A program made the position numbers and the translations under genes. Positions 37,691 to 42,348 of a stretch of 42,348 nt of DNA are shown piece after piece. The notes below the pieces were generated by a model that was not told where the DNA came from, ran no database searches, and saw only the letters and a list, made by a program, of their open reading frames with translations. Source of the DNA: Acetobacteraceae bacterium (GTDB taxonomy: Bacteria; Pseudomonadota; Alphaproteobacteria; Acetobacterales; Acetobacteraceae). Positions within the stretch are counted from its first letter, which is position 1; every line of letters begins with the position of its first letter. The DNA lies in NCBI GenBank assembly GCA_019241425.1, contig JAFAXA010000010.1:1-42348 (forward strand), read 5' to 3'.

Positions 37691-38620
37691 GTGAGCCGGA
37701 CACCTCGGCGGCGGCGGCTGTTGCCGCCGCTGAACGCGGTTCGCGCCTTCGAAGCCGCCGCCCGCCACGGCAGCCTGGTCCAGGCCGCCGCCGAACTCGG
37801 GGTGACGCATGGGGCGATCAGCCGCCAGGTTCACCTGCTGGAGGAATGGCTCGGGGCACCGGCGCTGTTTCGGCGCCTGAGCCGGGGCGTCGGGCTGACG
37901 CCGGATGGTGACGCGTTGCTGGCTGAATTCGGTCCGGCGCTCGACCGCATTGCGGCGGCGGCACGCCGGCATCGGGACCGAGGCGGCGAACCGGCCGCAA
38001 CCGTGCTGCGTGTGAATGCGCTGGCGACGTTCAGCCTCCGATGGCTACTGCCGCGCCTGCCCCGGTTCCGCGCCGAGCATCCCGGGATCGAGGTGCGGCT
38101 GACCACCTCCAACGAGCCCGTCGATGCGCTCGCGGAGGAGCACGACGTGGTTATCCGGGGCGGCCCGGATGTGTTCCACGGCTATGTCTCCTATCCGGTC
38201 GTCGCCGAGCGCCGCTTGCCCGTTTGCAGCCCCGCCATCCTGGAACGGAACGCGCTACAAACCGTCGCCGACCTCGAACACCACGCGCTGCTGCATGTCG
38301 CGACGATGCCGAGGCTGTGGCGCGACTGGCTGACGGAAGCGGGCCACGCCGGATTGCAGCCGTTGGCCGCGTTGACCCTCGATCACTTCTATCTCTCCAT
38401 CCAGGCGGCGATCGATGGTCTCGGCGTCGCCATGGGGCCGACGACCCTGGTGGGCGATGATCTCGCCGCCGGACGACTGGTGGCGCCGTTCCCCGCAATC
38501 AGCCTCCCCGCCCGCAGTTACTTCGCGTACCTGCCGGAACGCGATCCGATCGATCCGTCCGGCCAGATCTTCTGCGCGTGGCTGGCAAGCGTCTCCGAAC
38601 GGGCCGAGACGCGCCCCTGA
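37691..38620 (+). CDS. LysR-family transcriptional regulator (GcvA-like)
   Basis: A 309-residue LysR-type regulator. Residues about 10-70 are the winged-helix DNA-binding domain (LLPPLNAVRAFEAAARHGSLVQAAAELGVTHGAISRQVHLLEEWLG fold, helix-turn-helix at 28-50). Residues about 100-300 are the periplasmic-binding-like effector domain, with SLRWLLPRLPRFRAEHPGIEV typical of the GcvA subgroup. GTG start, with AGGA about ten bases upstream. It is divergent from the MFS exporter and probably activates it in response to a small ligand. Confidence 0.9.
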   Translation: MSRTPRRRRLLPPLNAVRAFEAAARHGSLVQAAAELGVTHGAISRQVHLLEEWLGAPALFRRLSRGVGLTPDGDALLAEFGPALDRIAAAARRHRDRGGEPAATVLRVNALATFSLRWLLPRLPRFRAEHPGIEVRLTTSNEPVDALAEEHDVVIRGGPDVFHGYVSYPVVAERRLPVCSPAILERNALQTVADLEHHALLHVATMPRLWRDWLTEAGHAGLQPLAALTLDHFYLSIQAAIDGLGVAMGPTTLVGDDLAAGRLVAPFPAISLPARSYFAYLPERDPIDPSGQIFCAWLASVSERAETRP

Positions 38621-38718
38621 ACGCAGCGGGCCCGGTGGGAGGGGCGTGGGCGTCGGCCCTTGCGACGGGTTGCTCCGAGCCGGCTTGACCCGTATAGGCC
38701 GAGACGACAGGAGACCCA

Positions 38719-40683
38719 ATGGCAGGGACGGCAGGGCTGACCGCCTCCGAGCCGGGTCTGGCGTCGCAAGCCGGTTCCGCCGCGCCGCCGGCCCATGATC
38801 AATGGCGGATGTCGGACGCAGTGCGCGCAACCGCGCTCGGGCTGGCCGGCCCTGAGGGCGCCGGGGTTTGCCCGTTGCTGCACATGGCCGAGGCGATCAC
38901 CGTTCTCTGGACCCGCTATCTCCGCTTCGATGCGGCGGATCCGCGCTGGCTGGACCGGGACCGCTTCGTCCTGTCCGCCGCGGGCGGCACGCCCTTGCTG
39001 CACGCGCTGCTGCACCTGACCGGCGACGGCCGGGATGCCGGGGCCCGCGCCGCCGCCGCCCCGGCCGGCAACGGGTTCGCCCTCGGGCGGGACGGCGCCG
39101 CCGAGCTTGCGGCGGGGCTTGCCGGGCAGGGCGTCGCGGCCGCCGTCGGCATGGCGTTGGCGGAGCGGATGCTCGCGGCCCGGTTCGGGCGCTCGCTCGT
39201 CGATCACCGGACATGGATCATCGCATCCGCAGGCGACCTCGCCGAAGGCGCGGGCCAGGAGGCGATCGCGCTCGCCGGCCATTACCGGCTGGACCGAATG
39301 ACGTGCCTGTTCGACGACGGACCGGATGACGGCGCCGCCGCATGGGCGATCGAGCAATTCCGCCGGCTGGCATCCGGCGGCTGGGCTGTGAAGCAGGTGG
39401 ACGGCGACGACCCGGCGCAGATCGCCGGCGCGTTGTCCTTCGCCATCCGCTCGAAGAAGCCGACCCTGATCGCCTGCCGCACCCGGCAATCGCCGCCCGG
39501 CGCCGCCCGGTCCGATGGCGGGGACCTCGCCGCGTTGCCGGAGCAGGAGGCCGAGCGCTGGCAACTCGCCGGGCGGCGCGGCGCCGCCGCCCGCCGGTCG
39601 TGGCTGAAGCGTTTGGCACGCCATCCAAGACGGCCCGAGTTCGAGCGGGTCATGGCGGGGCGCCTGCCGGAAACCTGGCAGGACGGGGTCGCCACGCTGA
39701 AAGCCGCATTCGCGCAATCGCAACAGGCCGTCGCCCCCAGCGAAGCGAGCGAACGGGTGATCGAAGCGTTCCTGCCGACGGTCACGGAACTCCTCGCCGG
39801 TGCCGTGCGGGGCGGCCAGGCCCGGGGCTTGGCCGAGGTCACGCCCGGGTCGTTCGGTGGCCGCTCCCTCGATTTCGGGTTCGGAAAACATGGCATGGCG
39901 GCCGCCCTCAGCGGGCTTGCCTCCCATGGCGGCCTGATCCCCTTCGCCCGATCGAGCGTGGTGGCGAGCGATTGGGTGCGCCCGGCGCTCCGTCTCGACG
40001 CCATGCTGGGGCAGCGGGTGATCCACCTGCTGACGCATGGCCCGGACGGCGGCGCCGGCGGTGGTCCGCCCTGGCCGGCCGAGCATCTGCCGAGCCTCAG
40101 GGCGATGCCCGGCCTGCTCGTGTTCCGGCCGGCGGATGCGGTCGAGACCGCCGAATGCTGGGAACTCGCCATGCGGCGCGGGGACGGCCCGAGCCTGCTC
40201 GTGCTGGCCGAGCAGAGCCTTCCCGCGCTGCGGGCGGAGGCGGCGGAAAACCGCTGCGCGCGCGGCGGCTACGTGCTCGCCGAAGCGGACGGCCCGCGCC
40301 ACGCCACCCTGATCGCGACCGGGCCGGAGGTCGCGGTCGCGATGGAAGCGCGGCACCTCCTGGCCGCCGGCCGGATCGCGGTCGCCGTTGTGTCGCTGCC
40401 CTGCTGGGAGTTGTTCGAGGTGCAGGATGCGGCGATCCGGGCGCAGGTGCTCGGCGCCGCCTTGCGGGTCGGCATCGAAGCCGGCAACGGGTTCGGATGG
40501 GATCGCTGGCTCGGCGAAGATGGGGTATTCATCGGCCATAGCGGCCGGGGAGCATCGGTCTACGCGCCTTGCGGCGACCGGCCACCGGACATCACTGCGG
40601 CCGAAGTGGCGGCGTCGGTGCGAAGGCGGCTCGGTGACTTGGGCTTCGAAACAGACCTGCCATTGGAGGGATCAACAGAATGA
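38719..40683 (+). CDS. Transketolase-like protein, predicted catalytically inactive
   Basis: A 654-residue protein alignable end to end with transketolase (E. coli TktA 663 aa): [37 protein letters not shown] and [11 protein letters not shown] are typical. By hand alignment (E. coli numbering) nearly all active-site residues are changed: H26 to G49, H66 to G89, D155 to A171, N185 to G201, R358 to S341, D381 to R364, S385 to A368, the ThDP-activating E411 to K390, F434 to S413, D469 to G448, H473 to W452, R520 to E498. H461 is kept (H440). The frame is intact, with an AGGAGA site, and couples to gap (ATGA). It occupies the normal tkt slot before gap and pgk. Homology is certain; loss of activity is inferred. 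Confidence 0.85.
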   Translation: MAGTAGLTASEPGLASQAGSAAPPAHDQWRMSDAVRATALGLAGPEGAGVCPLLHMAEAITVLWTRYLRFDAADPRWLDRDRFVLSAAGGTPLLHALLHLTGDGRDAGARAAAAPAGNGFALGRDGAAELAAGLAGQGVAAAVGMALAERMLAARFGRSLVDHRTWIIASAGDLAEGAGQEAIALAGHYRLDRMTCLFDDGPDDGAAAWAIEQFRRLASGGWAVKQVDGDDPAQIAGALSFAIRSKKPTLIACRTRQSPPGAARSDGGDLAALPEQEAERWQLAGRRGAAARRSWLKRLARHPRRPEFERVMAGRLPETWQDGVATLKAAFAQSQQAVAPSEASERVIEAFLPTVTELLAGAVRGGQARGLAEVTPGSFGGRSLDFGFGKHGMAAALSGLASHGGLIPFARSSVVASDWVRPALRLDAMLGQRVIHLLTHGPDGGAGGGPPWPAEHLPSLRAMPGLLVFRPADAVETAECWELAMRRGDGPSLLVLAEQSLPALRAEAAENRCARGGYVLAEADGPRHATLIATGPEVAVAMEARHLLAAGRIAVAVVSLPCWELFEVQDAAIRAQVLGAALRVGIEAGNGFGWDRWLGEDGVFIGHSGRGASVYAPCGDRPPDITAAEVAASVRRRLGDLGFETDLPLEGSTE

Positions 40684-41693
40684 CCGTGAACGTCGCGATC
40701 AACGGCTTCGGCCGCATCGGCCGCCATATCCTGCGCGCCTTGGTCGAGTCCGGGCGGGACGACATCACGCCGGTGGCGATCAACGATCTCGGCAGCGTGG
40801 ACGCCAACGCCCATTTGTTTCGCTTCGACAGCGTTCATGGCCGGTTTCCAGGCGAGGTCGAGGTGTCGGGCGACAGCATCACCCTGAAAAGCCGGGGCCG
40901 CAGCTTCGGCCCGATCAAGGTGACGGCGGAGCGCGACCCGACCAAGCTGCCCTTCCAGGGCGTCGACGTCGCGATGGAGTGCACCGGTATTTTCACCAGC
41001 AAGGAAAAAGCGTCGGCGCTGCTCACGGCCGGCGCGCGCAAGGTGCTGGTCTCGGCCCCGGCCGACGGGGTGGACGCGACGATCGTCTTTGGCGTGAACC
41101 ACAAGACGATCACCAAGGACATGACGGTGATCTCCAACGCCTCCTGCACCACCAATTGCCTGGCGCCGATGGCGAAGGTGCTGCACGACCGCTTCGGCAT
41201 CCAGCGCGGCTACATGGTCACGATCCACGCCTATACCGGCGACCAGAACACGGTTGACACGCTGCACAAGGATCTGCACCGCGCGCGCGCCGCCGCGATG
41301 TCCACCATTCCGACCAGCACGGGGGCCGCGCGGGCGGTCGGGCTCGTCATGCCGGAGCTGAAAGGCAAGCTCGACGGCACGGCGATCCGCGTGCCGGTGC
41401 CAAACGTGTCGCTCGTTTCACTCGATGCCAATCTCGAGAAGCCGGCGACCAAGGAGGAGATCAACGAGGCCATGAAGGCCGCCGCCGAGGGCGAGATGCG
41501 CGGCATCCTCGACTACAACACGCACAAGCTGGTCAGCGTCGACTTCAATCACTCGCCCGCCTCCTGCACCTTCGATGCGACGCAGACGGCGGTGGTCGAT
41601 GGCGCGCTGGCGCGGGTGATGGGCTGGTACGACAACGAGTGGGGCTTCTCCAACCGCATGATCGATACCGCTGCCCTGTTCGGCAGCCTCTGA
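40680..41693 (+). CDS. gap: Glyceraldehyde-3-phosphate dehydrogenase
   Basis: A 337-residue type I GAPDH that converts glyceraldehyde 3-phosphate to 1,3-bisphosphoglycerate in glycolysis and the Calvin cycle. The Rossmann motif NGFGRIGR is at residues 8-15. The catalytic cysteine is C156 in [12 protein letters not shown] and the catalytic His is H183 in [15 protein letters not shown] after the second strand is typical of NAD-using enzymes. All functional residues are present. Its ATG overlaps the stop of the transketolase-like gene, and pgk follows 22 bases downstream, so the three form one operon. Confidence 0.97.
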   Translation: MTVNVAINGFGRIGRHILRALVESGRDDITPVAINDLGSVDANAHLFRFDSVHGRFPGEVEVSGDSITLKSRGRSFGPIKVTAERDPTKLPFQGVDVAMECTGIFTSKEKASALLTAGARKVLVSAPADGVDATIVFGVNHKTITKDMTVISNASCTTNCLAPMAKVLHDRFGIQRGYMVTIHAYTGDQNTVDTLHKDLHRARAAAMSTIPTSTGAARAVGLVMPELKGKLDGTAIRVPVPNVSLVSLDANLEKPATKEEINEAMKAAAEGEMRGILDYNTHKLVSVDFNHSPASCTFDATQTAVVDGALARVMGWYDNEWGFSNRMIDTAALFGSL

Positions 41694-41715
41694 TCGCGGC
41701 GGCGGAGCGCAAGCG

Positions 41716-42348
41716 ATGGCATTCCGGACGCTGGACGATGCCGACGTGGCGGGGCGGCGCGTGCTGCTCCGCGCCGACCTCAACGTGCCGGTGCGGGAGG
41801 GCCGGATCACCGACCTGACCCGCATCGAGCGCCTGTCTCCGACCATCCGCGAACTGGCCGGCAAGGGCGCGCGGGTGATCGTACTCAGCCATTTCGAACG
41901 GCCAAAGGGCAAGCGCGTGCCCGAGATGTCGCTGGCCCCGATGGCGGCGGCGCTCGGCAAGGTGCTCGGGCAGCAAGTGCAGTTCGTCGAGGATTGCATC
42001 GGTCCAGCCGCCGAGCAGGCGGTGGCGCGCCTTAAGGAAGGCGAGGTGCTGGTGCTGGAGAACACCCGCTACCACGCCGCCGAGGAGAAGAACGAAGCGG
42101 AGTTCGCCGCCGCCCTGGCGGGCCACGGCGACATCTATGTCAACGACGCCTTCTCGGCCGCGCATCGCGCCCACGCCAGCACCGAAGGCGTCGCGCGGCA
42201 TCTGCCCGCCCATGCCGGGCGCTTGATGCAGGCCGAACTGGAGGCGCTGGACGCGGCGCTCGGCACCCCGGTCCGGCCGGTGGCGGCGGTGGTCGGGGGC
42301 GCCAAGGTCTCGACCAAGCTTGATCTGCTCGGCAATCTGGTGCGCCGG
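41716..42348 (+). CDS. pgk: Phosphoglycerate kinase (partial, runs off the window)
   Basis: The first 211 residues of phosphoglycerate kinase; the 3' half lies outside the window. The N-terminal substrate site is visible in [12 protein letters not shown], the [16 protein letters not shown] region, [12 protein letters not shown] and [27 protein letters not shown], with a nucleotide-site lysine, lies near the end. In most enzymes the second motif reads SHxGRPKG; here the Gly is Glu, a small deviation. It catalyses ATP formation from 1,3-bisphosphoglycerate and follows gap in the same operon. Confidence 0.95.
   Translation, partial: MAFRTLDDADVAGRRVLLRADLNVPVREGRITDLTRIERLSPTIRELAGKGARVIVLSHFERPKGKRVPEMSLAPMAAALGKVLGQQVQFVEDCIGPAAEQAVARLKEGEVLVLENTRYHAAEEKNEAEFAAALAGHGDIYVNDAFSAAHRAHASTEGVARHLPAHAGRLMQAELEALDAALGTPVRPVAAVVGGAKVSTKLDLLGNLVRR

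Noticed and set aside
38518-40539. 673-codon minus-strand frame opposite the transketolase-like gene
   Set aside because: A long antisense shadow caused by high GC. The plus strand shows transketolase homology along its whole length and operon coupling to gap.

Overview
The window is high-GC (roughly 65-70 percent), densely packed and bacterial, and reads as a chromosomal segment of an alphaproteobacterium, most likely Rhodospirillales or Acetobacterales. The lineage call rests on gene content: a C4-pathway 5-aminolevulinate synthase, a SUF operon led by an Rrf2 regulator and using SufU, SufT and SufA, and a transketolase-like/gap/pgk order. No plasmid, phage, transposon or CRISPR signature was seen.

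Layout. 0.4-2.7 kb holds a DUF533/TerB-like protein, a small hypothetical, tRNA-Thr(CGT) and an MBL-fold hydrolase. 2.75-9.2 kb is a tightly coupled Fe-S assembly operon (rrf2-sufBCDSUT-sufA), followed by an entericidin-like lipoprotein and a hairpin terminator. On the minus strand, 9.5-11.9 kb carries a small membrane protein, a HAD phosphatase and an acyltransferase-3 membrane protein. 12.5-20.6 kb is an accessory glycan block: a methyltransferase/coiled-coil/GT2/WbsX-like protein, a GT4-methyltransferase fusion, a SABATH-type (plant-like) carboxyl methyltransferase and an exostosin-type GT47. It ends at the 3' side of tRNA-Lys(CTT).

20.9-26 kb is a full branched-chain amino-acid type ABC importer (livHMGF plus binding protein). 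A convergent patatin-like lipase follows. 27.4-31.9 kb has a cytochrome P450 preceded by a 9-bp perfect inverted repeat, then an RND permease without an adaptor. 32.2-34.4 kb has two consecutive Gfo/Idh/MocA oxidoreductases. Then come hemA, a lipoprotein and an MFS exporter on the minus strand, and a divergent LysR regulator.

38.7 kb to the end is a central-carbon operon: a transketolase homologue, gap and a truncated pgk. The most striking observation is that the transketolase homologue keeps its full length and fold signatures but has lost almost every catalytic and thiamine-diphosphate-binding residue, so it looks like a pseudoenzyme at the normal tkt position. Second is the bacterial SABATH methyltransferase, with its SAM and carboxylate-binding residues intact, inside a glycosyltransferase block. 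All residue comparisons with known families are from memory, not from computed alignments.
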